From the NCBI RefSeq assembly GCF_020329435.1, contig NZ_JAGKJK010000001.1:930001-994000 (forward strand): a stretch of 64,000 nucleotides of DNA, given 5' to 3'. The first letter of the stretch is position 1. Each line of letters opens with the position of its first letter. A model generated the notes under the pieces. It was not told the origin of the DNA and did not search any database. It saw only the letters and a list, made by a program, of their open reading frames with translations. Both the position numbers and the translations under genes were made by a program. This document shows, piece by piece, positions 1 to 9,427 of the stretch. This stretch comes from Bradyrhizobium hereditatis (lineage in GTDB: Bacteria > Pseudomonadota > Alphaproteobacteria > Rhizobiales > Xanthobacteraceae).

Positions 1-1441
1 TCGTGCGGAGAGCGCTCGCGAAGATCTTGTCCGGATTCATCAGACCGTTCGGATCGAGCAGTTGCTTGATACCACGCATCAGGCCGATATCGAGCGGATC
101 GGTCACGCGTGCCAGCCGGCCGCGATTGGTGATGCCGATGCCGTGCTCGGCGCTGATCGCGCCGCCTTGCGCCGCCGTCTCGTCGTCGACGATCTCGTTG
201 ATCTCAGCCACCAGCGCGGCAATTGCGGCCGGGTCACTGCAGCGATCGCGGTCGATCAGTGCGATCACATGGATATTGCCGTCGCCGATATGTCCGTGCA
301 CGACCACGCGCGCATGGGGAACGGCCGCCATGATCCTCGCCTCAACATTAGTGACGAACGCGGCCTGCCGGTCCAGCGGGACCACGCTGTCGTGAGACAC
401 CACATAACCGCTGCGTTTGTTTCCTTCGGAGACACTGTGCCGCACCGCCCAGATCGCCTTCGCCTGAGCGAGGCTTGACGCCAGCACGGCATCCTCGGCC
501 AGCCCGGCATCCATCGCTTCTGAAAGCGCGCTGGCGAGCGGCTCATTGAGATCGATCCCGGCCAGCGTATCGGTCAGCTCGACGATCAGGTACCACGGCG
601 TTGTGAGTTCAAAGGGAATGGCGACATGCGGCACGGTCTCGGCAATCACCTCGATCTGGCTGCGTGACATGATTTCGAGGCTGCCGAGCCGGTCGCCGAT
701 CGCGCCGCGCAGGCGCTGCATGATCTGCAGGGCATGATCGACGCTGTGCAATTTGAGCAGCGCCAAAGCCGAACTGCGCGGCGGCGCGAACAGTTTCAGC
801 ACCGCCGCGGTCACGATGCCGAGCGTGCCTTCCGCGCCAATGAAAAGCTGCTTGAGCGCATAGCCTGTGTTGTCCTTGCGCAGCGCACGCAGGCCGTTGA
901 AGACGCGTCCATCCGGCAGCACCACTTCCAGCCCGAGCACCAGATCGCGCATAGGCCCGTAACGCAGCACTGCCGTGCCGCCGGCATTGGTCGAGATGTT
1001 GCCGCCGATCTGGCAGGAGCCCTCGGCCCCGAGGCTCAACGGAAAATAACGGTCAACGGCCGTCGCCGCGGCCTGCACTTCGGCAAGGATGCAGCCGGCC
1101 TCCACCGTGATCGTATTGGCGAGCGGGCTCACGTCGCGCACGCGCCGCATGCGATCGAGCCGGATCACGACATTGGATGCGCCGTCATCCGGCGTCGCAG
1201 CGCCGCACATCCCGGTGTTGCCGCCCTGCGGGATGATCGCTAGCTGCCTTTCGACGCAATGCCGGACGACCGCCGCGACTTCATCCGTCGAGCCAGGCCG
1301 AACGACAGCGATGGCGCGACCGCGATACCGCCCGCGCCAGTCCGTCACATAGGGCTCCTGATCGCCGGCGGAATCGATGACATGATTGTTGCCGACGATA
1401 TCAGCCAATCCAGCAAGGACTTCCTGGGGGGATCCAGACAT
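1..1441 (-). CDS. FAD-linked oxidase, GlcD/D-lactate dehydrogenase type (3' end off window)
   Basis: Flavoprotein dehydrogenase that would oxidise a D-2-hydroxy acid and pass electrons to the respiratory chain. Read from the ATG at 1441, the N-terminal part has the PCMH-type FAD-binding signatures PQGGNTGMCG and GGNISTNAGG. The C-terminal part has HGHIGDGNIH and SAEHGIG, the conserved motifs of the FAD-oxidase C-terminal domain. About 480 codons are present, near the full family length, so only a few residues are missing at the window edge. A GAGG sequence lies about 8 bases before the start. It is 25 bases downstream of the aldolase-family gene on the same strand, so the two are probably co-transcribed for catabolism of a sugar acid or hydroxy acid. 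The substrate cannot be read from the sequence. Confidence 0.88.
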   Translation of the reverse strand, partial: MSGSPQEVLAGLADIVGNNHVIDSAGDQEPYVTDWRGRYRGRAIAVVRPGSTDEVAAVVRHCVERQLAIIPQGGNTGMCGAATPDDGASNVVIRLDRMRRVRDVSPLANTITVEAGCILAEVQAAATAVDRYFPLSLGAEGSCQIGGNISTNAGGTAVLRYGPMRDLVLGLEVVLPDGRVFNGLRALRKDNTGYALKQLFIGAEGTLGIVTAAVLKLFAPPRSSALALLKLHSVDHALQIMQRLRGAIGDRLGSLEIMSRSQIEVIAETVPHVAIPFELTTPWYLIVELTDTLAGIDLNEPLASALSEAMDAGLAEDAVLASSLAQAKAIWAVRHSVSEGNKRSGYVVSHDSVVPLDRQAAFVTNVEARIMAAVPHARVVVHGHIGDGNIHVIALIDRDRCSDPAAIAALVAEINEIVDDETAAQGGAISAEHGIGITNRGRLARVTDPLDIGLMRGIKQLLDPNGLMNPDKIFASALRT

Positions 1442-1466
1442 CAGGTCGCCTCGTCGCCCATCCACG

Positions 1467-2390
1467 CTAAGCTGTTACGGCGGCAAGCTCGCCGGCGGCA
1501 GCAAGCAGCTCCTTCACCTGCGACGGCGGCAGAGATTCCAGCGGCGGGCGGAGGCGTTGCCAACCGGCATGGCCGGTGCGCTCGGCAACAAGCGCCTTCA
1601 GCGATGCCATCTGCGGAAAACGTGAGACGAGTTCGCGGGCCCTCATGATGCGCGCCTGCGCCGCCGCAAGCGCGGCGTCATCGTCGCCGTCGCGGAAATG
1701 CCGGTAGACATAGGCAAGATCGCGCGCAACGAGATTGGAGGTCGCGGTGATGCATCCCGCGCCGCCCTTGCGCAGCAGCGGCAACAGCAGTGGATCCGCG
1801 CCGGTCAGGACTGCAAAACCCGGAAAGCGCTCGACCATCGCGGTCATATTGGCGAAATCACCGGAGGAATCCTTGATACCGACGAAGGTCGCCGGATAGG
1901 CCGAACGCAGCCGCTCGATCAGCGCATGCGAGATCGGCTGCATCGACATCTGTGGAATATGATAGAGCAGGATCCGCAGCCGGGCATCGCCAATCCGCTG
2001 CACGACTTCGCTATAGGACGCATAGACGCCGTCATCGGTGACGGCCTTGTAGTAGAACGGTGGCAGCATCACCACGGTATCGACGCCGAGAGAGAGCGCA
2101 TGGCGCGTCAGCGCGATCGTATCGCTGAGCGCCGCCACGCCGGTGCCGGGAAGCAGACGGCTTGGCGCGATACCATCCCGCACGACCGCCTCGAGCAGCG
2201 AGGTGCGCTCGCCGACCGAAAAGGAATTGGCTTCTCCAGTCGTGCCGAGCAAGGCGATGCCGTCGCAGCCTTCGCCCAGGAGGTAACGGCAGTGCGCGAT
2301 GAACCGCGCGTGGTCGGGCGCCAGCTCCGCGTCGAGCGGCGTCAGTGCGGCGCAGAACACGCCCTGCGGATGAAGAGACCATGTCGCCAA
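1467..2390 (-). CDS. dihydrodipicolinate synthase/N-acetylneuraminate lyase family protein
   Basis: Class I aldolase-type lyase or dehydratase acting on a keto acid through a Schiff base. Visible family motifs are LLGTTGEANS, the tyrosine motif LLYHIPQ and the Schiff-base lysine motif GIKDSSGD. I place the start at the TTG at 2390, not at the ATG at 2453: GGAGGAAATC stands directly before this TTG, the family homology begins here, and the longer version would run through the operator at 2436-2452. That gives about 307 residues, normal for the family (about 290-310). It lies divergent from an IclR regulator and upstream of the FAD oxidase. Catabolic use, not lysine synthesis, is an inference from that context. 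Confidence 0.88.
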   Translation of the reverse strand: MATWSLHPQGVFCAALTPLDAELAPDHARFIAHCRYLLGEGCDGIALLGTTGEANSFSVGERTSLLEAVVRDGIAPSRLLPGTGVAALSDTIALTRHALSLGVDTVVMLPPFYYKAVTDDGVYASYSEVVQRIGDARLRILLYHIPQMSMQPISHALIERLRSAYPATFVGIKDSSGDFANMTAMVERFPGFAVLTGADPLLLPLLRKGGAGCITATSNLVARDLAYVYRHFRDGDDDAALAAAQARIMRARELVSRFPQMASLKALVAERTGHAGWQRLRPPLESLPPSQVKELLAAAGELAAVTA

Positions 2391-2435
2391 GATTTCCTCC
2401 GATCGCCTGAAAATCGTTTCGCCCCGAAAAATCGT

Positions 2436-2452
2436 TGTTCGGAATGCGAACA
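2436..2452. promoter_or_regulatory. putative IclR-family operator between divergent genes
   Basis: Perfect inverted repeat TGTTCG-GAATG-CGAACA in the gap between the divergent aldolase gene (start 2390) and iclR-like gene (start 2548). Size and symmetry suit a dimeric winged-helix repressor. Its position would allow control of both promoters. Assignment to the neighbouring IclR protein is inference. Confidence 0.6.
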
Positions 2453-2547
2453 TATGTTATCTTCTGTTGCGCTTCCCTAGAACCGTGCCGGCGTCCCGTC
2501 AAGGGTTACGCCCGATCGTTCGTTGCAAGGCAGGTATTGAGGAGATG

Positions 2548-3393
2548 ATGGCCAAGGCTGCCGGGCTCGCTTCGGGCAATACCCCGAAGACCGCAAAGAA
2601 GAATCTCAATAGCAACCCAAAGAACTACGTAGCATCGGTCGGCAAGGCGTTCGCCGTGCTGCAGAGTTTCACGAGCGAGGCTTTTGAGCTGACGCTCAGC
2701 GAGATTGCCGCGCGCGCCAATCTCGATCGCGGAACCGCATTTCGGCTGATCCAGACTCTCGTCGAGCTTGGCTATCTCCAAACCGTTCCGCAGAGCCGCC
2801 GGTTTCGGCTCGGCGTTGCCTGTCTCGACCTCGGCTACACGGTCCTGTCAGGGGGAACGCTCCGCGCTCTGACCGAGCCGTTGCTGCGCGAACTTGCGCC
2901 TTCCGTCGGCGATGCCGCATCACTCGGCGCGCTTGATGGCGGCGACGTGATCTATCTCGCCAGAGTCAGCACGGGACTCGACCGGCACAAGATCGATCGT
3001 CGCCCTGGCACGCGCATTCCTGCGTACAGCGCCGCGCTCGGCCACGTCATGCTGGCTTATCTGCCAAGGGAGGAGCAGATTCGCTGTCTGGAAGCGCGGC
3101 CGCGGATCAAATTGTCGGAGCGAACCCTGACAGATCTCGATGCCCTGCTCGACCGGCTCGATCTGGTCAGGCAGCAGGGCCACGCAGTTTCCGACGGCGA
3201 AAATGCTTATGGTCTCCGCACACTGGCTGCGCCTATCTTCGGCGCGCAAGGTTCGGTTGTTGCGGGCCTGAGCGTCACGGTGGACGCGACGCGCATGGAA
3301 ATGGCCGTCTTCCAGGACAAGGCGCTTCCCCAGCTGAAGCGCGCCGCGGCTCTTGCGCAGAACCTGGCGGTCAAATCCGGCGTATCCGGCTAG
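2548..3393 (+). CDS. IclR family transcriptional regulator
   Basis: Transcription factor with an N-terminal winged helix-turn-helix (roughly residues 25-90, including LTLSEIAARANLDRGTAFRL) followed by an IclR effector domain (from about residue 100, with DGGDVIYLAR and ending in AGLSVTVDATRM). Two adjacent ATGs occur at 2545 and 2548. GAGGAG abuts the first, so the second, with better spacing, is preferred (281 residues). A much longer frame from 2467 lacks a good ribosome site. It is divergent from the aldolase/FAD-oxidase operon and probably controls it, with a keto or hydroxy acid as effector. Confidence 0.9.
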   Translation: MAKAAGLASGNTPKTAKKNLNSNPKNYVASVGKAFAVLQSFTSEAFELTLSEIAARANLDRGTAFRLIQTLVELGYLQTVPQSRRFRLGVACLDLGYTVLSGGTLRALTEPLLRELAPSVGDAASLGALDGGDVIYLARVSTGLDRHKIDRRPGTRIPAYSAALGHVMLAYLPREEQIRCLEARPRIKLSERTLTDLDALLDRLDLVRQQGHAVSDGENAYGLRTLAAPIFGAQGSVVAGLSVTVDATRMEMAVFQDKALPQLKRAAALAQNLAVKSGVSG

Positions 3394-4611
3394 CTACGTC
3401 GTCGCCCCCGCCTGGCGTTGCGAAGCCTTGGCGCCGGCGCGATTGCGCCGCCAGTTAGCCACGGACAGCGGCAGCTCTTCCGCAGCCTCGACGCGGTTAC
3501 GACCGGTGCGCTTGGCCTGATAGAGCGCGGTATCGGCCGCCGCCAGCAGCACCTCGAGCTCCGTGCCTGCCGGCCCGCCCGCGACTCCGATGCTGACGGT
3601 GGTGTCGACCGGCCCTTCCTCGCAAACGATGTTGGACGCCTCGAATGCCTCGCGCACCCGCTCGGCCACGATCACGCCCTCCGCCAGCGGGCACGCCAAC
3701 AACGCCGCGAACTCCTCGCCGCCGATGCGCCCCGATAGATCGCTGATGCGCAGATTGCTGAGCACCACGGTAGAGAACAGTTTGAGGATCTCGTCGCCCG
3801 CGGGATGACCGAAGCGGTCGTTGATGCTCTTGAAATGGTCGATGTCGAAAATCATCACCGTCACCGGCCGCCCCGCGGCGGCCTCGCGTTCGATCACCCG
3901 GTTGGAGGCTTCCGTAAAGCCGCGGCGGTTCAGCATGCCACTCAGAGGATCGACCGAAGCCGCGGTCTTGTGCACCGTCACGGCGCGATCCGACACCAGC
4001 ATGAAGATCACGAACACGGTGCCGATTGCATAGAGTATCAGTTCGATCGAGAACGCCGTCACCCAGATGCTGCTGGCGAAGGTTTCGTCATGCGGGCGCA
4101 ACAGGCTGCCAAGCAGGATCGGTAGCGCCAGCACGCATCCATGCATCACCGGTACGGCTATGGTCGGCCAGCGCCTTTGCATCGTGCGCCGCCGCTCGCT
4201 CCACAATTCGGAAGCCGTCAGCCCGGCATAGATCGCGACGATCATCGCACCGAGGATCAACCGAATGGCTGGGTTCATCGACGGCAGCGCCAGCACCGCG
4301 CCGACCCACACGACCGCGCCGAGCAAAAGGCCCAGCAGATTCGGTTTGCGGCCATGGAATACGCGCGAAGCGTTCCAGACCATGCCGCAGGCTACAAAGC
4401 CGACCGCATGCAGCGCCAGCAACAGCGGCTCGCCGAGCTTGTCGCCGCCGATGGTCCAGATCGCCACCGAGGCCGAGCCAAGCAGATAGGCCGTTCCCCA
4501 CCACTTCAAAGCCGGGATGTTTTCCTGCTTGCCGAACAGCAGCAGCATGGCCCCGAGCATGCCTGCGACCATCGTGGCGAACAAATATAACGTGGAAGTA
4601 TCGAACGACAT
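3394..4611 (-). CDS. membrane-bound diguanylate cyclase (GGDEF)
   Basis: Makes cyclic di-GMP from two GTP. The N-terminal half (about residues 5-215) is six to seven hydrophobic segments forming an integral membrane sensor. The C-terminal half is a GGDEF domain beginning near DPLSGMLNRRGF. The active-site loop reads GGEEF, a functional variant, and the RISD motif five residues upstream is an intact RxxD inhibitory site, so the enzyme should be active and product-inhibited. No EAL domain is present. Start chosen at the ATG at 4611 (405 residues); the earlier in-frame ATG at 4665 only adds an unconvincing extension. It is convergent with the IclR gene, with no spacing. Confidence 0.93.
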   Translation of the reverse strand: MSFDTSTLYLFATMVAGMLGAMLLLFGKQENIPALKWWGTAYLLGSASVAIWTIGGDKLGEPLLLALHAVGFVACGMVWNASRVFHGRKPNLLGLLLGAVVWVGAVLALPSMNPAIRLILGAMIVAIYAGLTASELWSERRRTMQRRWPTIAVPVMHGCVLALPILLGSLLRPHDETFASSIWVTAFSIELILYAIGTVFVIFMLVSDRAVTVHKTAASVDPLSGMLNRRGFTEASNRVIEREAAAGRPVTVMIFDIDHFKSINDRFGHPAGDEILKLFSTVVLSNLRISDLSGRIGGEEFAALLACPLAEGVIVAERVREAFEASNIVCEEGPVDTTVSIGVAGGPAGTELEVLLAAADTALYQAKRTGRNRVEAAEELPLSVANWRRNRAGAKASQRQAGATT

Positions 4612-4780
4612 GGGCTCACCCGAACGCGTGTGATGCAACTTGTTCGGCGCACACTGAAAATGCAATTTCGCGCCATCGCATCATCGACACTAGAAGCGCC
4701 GTGTTCCAAATCCGTTTGCGCAGGTAAGCAAGTTTTCAGGAAAACCCGTGGTAACTGATCACTAAATGTTAAGCAAAAAA

Positions 4781-4798
4781 GGGCGCCGATTGGCGCCC
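4781..4798. terminator. bidirectional rho-independent terminator
   Basis: Perfect 7-bp stem GGGCGCC-gatt-GGCGCCC, with A-rich sequence on the left and T-rich sequence on the right. It therefore has a U-tract on either strand. It lies 48 bases past the rpsI stop and most plausibly ends the leftward rplM-rpsI transcript. Confidence 0.85.
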
Positions 4799-4845
4799 TT
4801 TTTCATCCGATGCGTGCAGCGATCGCTGCAATTTTAGCGAAGCGA

Positions 4846-5322
4846 TTAGCGCTTCGAGAACTGGAACGACTTGCGCGCTTTCGCCCGGCCGTACTTCTTG
4901 CGTTCGACGGTACGGGAGTCCCGCGTCAGGAAGCCGCCCTTCTTCAGCACGCCGCGCAGATCCGGCTCGAAGTTCGTCAGCGCCTTCGAGATGCCGTGAC
5001 GCACGGCACCCGCCTGGCCCGACAGACCACCGCCGGCGACGGTGCAGATCACGTCATACTGGCCGCTGCGCGCGGCGGCGACCAGCGGCTGCTGGATCAG
5101 CATGCGCAGAACCGGACGGGCGAAATAGACTTCGACCTCGCGGGTGTTGACCGTGATCTTGCCGGCGCCGGGCTTGATCCAGACGCGGGCGACCGCGTCC
5201 TTGCGCTTGCCGGTGGCATAGGCGCGGCCGTACTTGTCGACCTTCTTGACGTACTTCGGCGCTTCCGGAGCGGCCGTCTTCAGCGACGCCAACTGGTCGA
5301 GCGACTGCATGGTATCCGACAT
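4846..5322 (-). CDS. rpsI: 30S ribosomal protein S9
   Basis: Small-subunit ribosomal protein whose C-terminal tail reaches the P-site tRNA. The core starts at [14 protein letters not shown] and ends in the diagnostic KSFQFSKR tail, with [19 protein letters not shown] in the middle. The 158 residues include an alphaproteobacterial N-terminal extension of about 30 residues. It follows rplM with a single base between stop and start, the universal rplM-rpsI pair, and is followed by a strong terminator at 4781-4798. Confidence 0.99.
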   Translation of the reverse strand: MSDTMQSLDQLASLKTAAPEAPKYVKKVDKYGRAYATGKRKDAVARVWIKPGAGKITVNTREVEVYFARPVLRMLIQQPLVAAARSGQYDVICTVAGGGLSGQAGAVRHGISKALTNFEPDLRGVLKKGGFLTRDSRTVERKKYGRAKARKSFQFSKR

Positions 5323-5323
5323 C

Positions 5324-5788
5324 TTATGCGGCCCTCATGTTCTTGCGGTTCATCGAAGCGATATCAACCTTCTCGGGCTGCTGGGCTTCATGCGGGTGTT
5401 CGGCGCCGGGATAGACGCGCAGATTGCCCATCTGCACGCGGCCGAGCGGACCGCGCGGGATCATGCGCTCGATGGCCTTCTCGACCACGCGCTCGGGGAA
5501 ACGCCCCTCGAGGATCTGCTTGGCGGTGCGTTCCTTGATGCCGCCGATGAAGCCGGTGTGCTTGTAGTAGACCTTGTTGTCCCGCTTGCGACCGGTCAGC
5601 ACGACATGCGCCGCGTTGATGATGATCACGTTGTCGCCGCAGTCGACATGCGGGGTGTAGGTGGGCAGGTGCTTGCCGCGCAGGCGCATGGCGACCAGGG
5701 TGGCAAGACGGCCGACAACCAGACCCTTGGCGTCGATCACGACCCACTTCTTCGTCACCTCGGCGGGCTTTGCCGAATAGGTTTTCAT
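5324..5788 (-). CDS. rplM: 50S ribosomal protein L13
   Basis: Early-assembly protein of the large ribosomal subunit. Recognised from [18 protein letters not shown] near the N-terminus, VTGRK-like [18 protein letters not shown], and the [23 protein letters not shown] region at the C-terminus. It has 154 residues, the usual length. The start is at MKTYSAKP (5788); a longer frame to 5884 has no support. First gene of the rplM-rpsI operon, whose promoter should lie in the AT-rich stretch at 5880-5940. Confidence 0.99.
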   Translation of the reverse strand: MKTYSAKPAEVTKKWVVIDAKGLVVGRLATLVAMRLRGKHLPTYTPHVDCGDNVIIINAAHVVLTGRKRDNKVYYKHTGFIGGIKERTAKQILEGRFPERVVEKAIERMIPRGPLGRVQMGNLRVYPGAEHPHEAQQPEKVDIASMNRKNMRAA

Positions 5789-5941
5789 GTGAGAAATCCG
5801 TGAAAATGGAAACCGGCGCCAGATGCGCCGAACTGGCGCGTTTCTAGAGAACGGAATGTTGACAGTCAACGCCCATGTTTGCAAGTTACACGAATAAAAA
5901 CAATGGCTTAAAAATATGGTGCGATATTACCACCCAAAACC

Positions 5942-6370
5942 TCATTTGGTTGGAATGGAATAGGTCGCCGTCACATGGGCGATCGGATCGGGCGATGAAC
6001 CCGACAGCAGGTTGACCTCCCCGACCGCCAACCGCTTGCCGAGCTTCAGGAGCCGCGCCGCGGCCAGCACGTCCTGTCCGGGCTGCCCCTTGCGCAGGAA
6101 ATTGATGTTGAGGTTGGTAGTTACCGCAAGTCCGACCGGTCCGATCGCCGAGAGCAGCACCACATACATCGCGAAATCGGCCATTGCCATCAGCGTCGGA
6201 CCCGACACCGTGCCGCCCGGTCGCAGCATGCGCTCATCATAGCGACGCCGCAGCAGGCAGGTCTCGCCATCGGCGTTCTCGATAGTGATATCGCCATCGC
6301 TGAAAGCTTGCGGAAATTCCTCCCGGAGGAACTTCTCCAGCTCAGCCACGCTCATTTTCGCTTCTGCCAT
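5942..6370 (-). CDS. PaaI family hotdog-fold thioesterase
   Basis: Probable acyl-CoA thioesterase of 142 residues, the usual size for a single hotdog domain. The motif GGTVSGPTLMAMADFA is the hotdog active-site helix with the catalytic-type Asp, and the C-terminal strands carry NFLRKGQPG. It faces away from the enoyl-CoA hydratase gene at 6456, so the two probably share a promoter region and a link to acyl-CoA metabolism. Substrate unknown. An internal ATG five codons in is an alternative start. Confidence 0.85.
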   Translation of the reverse strand: MAEAKMSVAELEKFLREEFPQAFSDGDITIENADGETCLLRRRYDERMLRPGGTVSGPTLMAMADFAMYVVLLSAIGPVGLAVTTNLNINFLRKGQPGQDVLAAARLLKLGKRLAVGEVNLLSGSSPDPIAHVTATYSIPTK

Positions 6371-6455
6371 GCCGCCCTGCCCTCGATTCAGAGTGCCTGT
6401 TACATTACCTTGTCAGCAAAACCCAAACGAAAATCCTGGAGTGGAAACCTCAGAG

Positions 6456-7280
6456 ATGCCCGCCCAGACCGCCCGCGCACCCACACCGCAACCGCCAATC
6501 CTGCTGCAGGAAAATGTCGGCAGTATCCGCGTGCTCACCCTCAACCGGCCGGCGGCGCGCAACAGCCTGTCGGAAGGCCTGATTGCCGAGCTGCATGGCG
6601 CGCTGAAGGAAATCCACGGCGACAACAGCGTTCGCGCCGTCGTCATTGCGGCCAACGGTCCAGCCTTCTCCGCCGGCCATGACATGAAGGAATTGACCGC
6701 GCGCCGCAGCGATCCCGATCGCGGCCGTGCCTATTTCGGGCAGATCATGAATGCCTGCAGCGCGATGATGCAGGCGGTCGTAAATCTGCCGAAGCCTGTC
6801 GTCGCCGCCGTGCAAGGTATCGCGACCGCCGCCGGCTGCCAGCTCGTGGCAAGCTGCGATCTCGCAGTCGCCTCCGAGGCCGCAGGCTTCGCCACGCCGG
6901 GCGTCGATATCGGCCTGTTCTGCTCGACGCCGATGGTGGCGCTCTCCCGCAACGTCCCGCGCAAGCAGGCGATGGAGATGCTGCTCACGGGCGAACCTAT
7001 TTCGGCGACGACGGCGAAGAATATCGGTCTCGTCAACCGCGTGGTGGCCGCCGGCACCGAACGCGATGCGGCGATCGCGCTGGCACAGAAAGTGGCGCTC
7101 AAGTCAGCCTATACGGTGAAGCTCGGCAAAGAGGCGTTCTATCGCCAGGCCGAAATGAACCTTGCCGACGCCTACCGGTATGCGGCGGAAGTGATGACCG
7201 AGAACATGATGGCGCGCGACGCCGAGGAAGGCATCGGCGCTTTCATCGAGAAGCGCGAGCCGAAATGGCAGGATAAATGA
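6456..7280 (+). CDS. enoyl-CoA hydratase/isomerase family protein
   Basis: Crotonase-fold enzyme that would hydrate or isomerise an enoyl-CoA. The oxyanion-hole region NGPAFSAGHDMKEL and the second signature VQGIATAAGCQLVASCDLAVA are clear. The position that is a catalytic Glu in classical hydratases sits in a FATPGVDIGLFC context, so the exact reaction is uncertain. The start at MPAQTARAP (6456) gives 274 residues; the frame from 6285 overlaps the divergent thioesterase and is not believed. A palindromic repeat follows directly. Confidence 0.92.
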   Translation: MPAQTARAPTPQPPILLQENVGSIRVLTLNRPAARNSLSEGLIAELHGALKEIHGDNSVRAVVIAANGPAFSAGHDMKELTARRSDPDRGRAYFGQIMNACSAMMQAVVNLPKPVVAAVQGIATAAGCQLVASCDLAVASEAAGFATPGVDIGLFCSTPMVALSRNVPRKQAMEMLLTGEPISATTAKNIGLVNRVVAAGTERDAAIALAQKVALKSAYTVKLGKEAFYRQAEMNLADAYRYAAEVMTENMMARDAEEGIGAFIEKREPKWQDK

Positions 7281-7394
7281 CGACGCGTAGCGTCGTCATT
7301 CCGGGGCGATGCGGAGCATCGAACTATGGTGCGCAATTGCGCACCTGAGAATCTCGAGATTCCTGGGTTCTCGCTTCGCGAGCCCCGGAATGAC
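7279..7394. repeat. dispersed palindromic repeat, CGTCATTCCGGGG type
   Basis: Begins with the hairpin GACGACGCGTAGCGTCGTC, continues with CATTCCGGGG and closes with the matching CCCCGGAATGA, enclosing smaller hairpins such as GTGCGCAATTGCGCAC. Extended palindromes of this kind are common between genes in Bradyrhizobium-like genomes. Only one copy of this type is in the window. Confidence 0.7.
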
Positions 7395-7408
7395 TGTGCA
7401 GGATCAAG

Positions 7409-7993
7409 ATGAACCACGACAATTACGACGACAATTACATCCGCGGCATTCTCAACTCCGTGAAGTCGATCGCGATGGTTGGCGCCTCGCCGGTCAATGT
7501 GCGGCCGAGCTACTTCGCTTTCAAATATCTGGCGCAGCGCGGCTACGACATGATCCCGGTCAATCCCGGCCATGTCGGCAAGAGCCTGCTCGGCAAGCCC
7601 TTTGTCGCCTCGCTGTCGGAGATCGGCCGTCCCGTCGACATGATCGATATCTTCCGCAGTTCCGCGCATATCATGCCTGTTGTCGACGAGGCGCTGACGT
7701 TATCGCCGCTGCCGAAGGTGATCTGGATGCAGCTTGGTGCGCGTGACGATGCGGCTGCCGCGAAAGCCGAAGCCGCCGGTCTCAAAGTCGTGATGAACCG
7801 CTGCCCGAAGATCGAATATGGGCGGCTGTCGTCGGAAATTTCGTGGATGGGAGTTAATTCGCGAACGCTAAGCTCAAAACGCGCTCCGATACCGACGCAA
7901 GGCATGCGCCTGTCGCTGAATCGGATGAGCGTCGGCGGCGCCGCGACGACGGCATCGGATCGCGCCGCAAAGAACAAAAACCAGCTGATGTGA
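7409..7993 (+). CDS. CoA-binding domain protein (YccU/CoA_binding_2 type)
   Basis: Rossmann-fold protein expected to bind CoA. The nucleotide loop reads AMVGASPVNVRPSYF, followed by VNPGHVGKSLLGKPF and the family signature VVMNRCPKIEYGRL near residue 135. The core ends there. The remaining 50 or so residues (serine- and arginine-rich, ending KNKNQLM) extend beyond the usual 140-150-residue length and may be a lineage-specific tail. Function unproven; it sits next to metY. Confidence 0.85.
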   Translation: MNHDNYDDNYIRGILNSVKSIAMVGASPVNVRPSYFAFKYLAQRGYDMIPVNPGHVGKSLLGKPFVASLSEIGRPVDMIDIFRSSAHIMPVVDEALTLSPLPKVIWMQLGARDDAAAAKAEAAGLKVVMNRCPKIEYGRLSSEISWMGVNSRTLSSKRAPIPTQGMRLSLNRMSVGGAATTASDRAAKNKNQLM

Positions 7994-8137
7994 AGCAACG
8001 CGAAACGATCATTTCGAAGATACGAGCTGACGAAGCAGGCCCTTTTCAATCCGCTACGCACTAATGCCTCGCCTTGACGGCGGACGCGGCTACCATCAGC
8101 ATGCCGCGCATTCGAATAAGCCAAACAGGACGCTAGA

Positions 8138-9418
8138 ATGACCGACCGTCTCCCGGGATTTTCGACACTTGCCGTGCATGCCGGCGCGCAGCCCGATCCC
8201 ACCACCGGCGCGCGGGTGACGCCGATCTATCAGACGACGTCTTTCGTGTTCAATGATGCCGACCATGCCGCCTCGCTGTTCGGCCTGCAGGCGTTCGGCA
8301 ACATCTATACCCGCATCGGCAACCCGACCACCGCCGTCCTGGAAGAGCGCATGGCTGCGCTGGAAGGCGGCACCGCGGCACTGGCGGTCGCCTCGGGGCA
8401 TGCGGCGCAGGTCGTCGTGCTGCAACAGTTGCTGATGCCAGGCGACGAGTTCATTGCCGCGCGAAAACTCTATGGCGGTTCGATCAACCAGTTCACCCAT
8501 GCGTTCAAGAGCTTTGGCTGGAACGTCGCGTGGGCCGACCCAGACGATATCGCAAGCTTCGAGCGCGCGGTGACGCCGCGCACCAAGGCGATCTTCATCG
8601 AATCGATCGCCAATCCCGCCGGCAGCATCACGGACATTGAGGCGATCGCCGAAGTGGCGCGCAAAGCCGGCGTGCCGTTGATCGTCGACAATACGCTGGC
8701 GACGCCCTACCTGACCAAGCCGATCGATCATGGCGCCGATATCGTCGTACACTCGCTGACGAAATTTCTCGGCGGTCACGGCAATTCGCTCGGCGGCATC
8801 ATTGTCGACGGCGGCACCTTCGACTGGTCGAAGGACAACAAATATCCGATGCTCAGCGAGCCGCGGCCGGAATATCACGGCATCCGGATCCAGGAGACTT
8901 TTGGCAATTTTGCCTTCGCGATCGCTTGCCGCGTGCTGGGCCTGCGCGATCTCGGCCCGGCGCTGTCGCCGTTCAACGCCTTCATGATCCTGACCGGGAT
9001 CGAGACCCTACCGCTGCGCATGCAGAAGCATTGCGAGAATGCCAAGGCAGTCGCGGAATTTCTGGCCGGTCATCCCGCGGTGGCCGCGGTGAACTATGCG
9101 GGCCTCGCAAGTGACAAGTACAACAAGCTCGCGCGCAAATATGCGCCAAAGGGCGCCGGCGCGGTGTTTACCTTCAGCCTGCGCGGCGGCTATGACGCCG
9201 GCGTCAACCTGGTGTCGAACCTGAAGCTGTTCTCACACCTCGCCAATGTCGGCGATACCCGGTCACTCGTGATTCATCCGGCATCGACTACGCACAGCCA
9301 GCTTGATGACGCCGCGAAGATAAGATCGGGCGCCGCCCCGGACGTCGTGCGCCTGTCGATCGGCATCGAGGATAAGGAAGATCTGATCGCGGATCTGGAG
9401 CAGGCGCTGAGCGCGTGA
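8138..9418 (+). CDS. metY: O-acetylhomoserine aminocarboxypropyltransferase
   Basis: PLP enzyme of the Cys/Met gamma family that makes homocysteine (or methionine) from O-acetylhomoserine and sulfide or a thiol. The PLP-binding lysine lies in HSLTKFLGGHGNSLGG. Upstream are TPIYQTTSFVF and NIYTRIGNPTTAVLEERMA, both characteristic. The length of 426 residues is right for O-acetylhomoserine sulfhydrylases, longer than cystathionine synthases (about 390). Transcribed alone; a dispersed repeat follows. Confidence 0.93.
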   Translation: MTDRLPGFSTLAVHAGAQPDPTTGARVTPIYQTTSFVFNDADHAASLFGLQAFGNIYTRIGNPTTAVLEERMAALEGGTAALAVASGHAAQVVVLQQLLMPGDEFIAARKLYGGSINQFTHAFKSFGWNVAWADPDDIASFERAVTPRTKAIFIESIANPAGSITDIEAIAEVARKAGVPLIVDNTLATPYLTKPIDHGADIVVHSLTKFLGGHGNSLGGIIVDGGTFDWSKDNKYPMLSEPRPEYHGIRIQETFGNFAFAIACRVLGLRDLGPALSPFNAFMILTGIETLPLRMQKHCENAKAVAEFLAGHPAVAAVNYAGLASDKYNKLARKYAPKGAGAVFTFSLRGGYDAGVNLVSNLKLFSHLANVGDTRSLVIHPASTTHSQLDDAAKIRSGAAPDVVRLSIGIEDKEDLIADLEQALSA

Positions 9419-9427
9419 TGCCTCCGC

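Noticed and set aside
1698..2480. 260-codon rightward frame
   Set aside because: Antisense to the aldolase-family gene.
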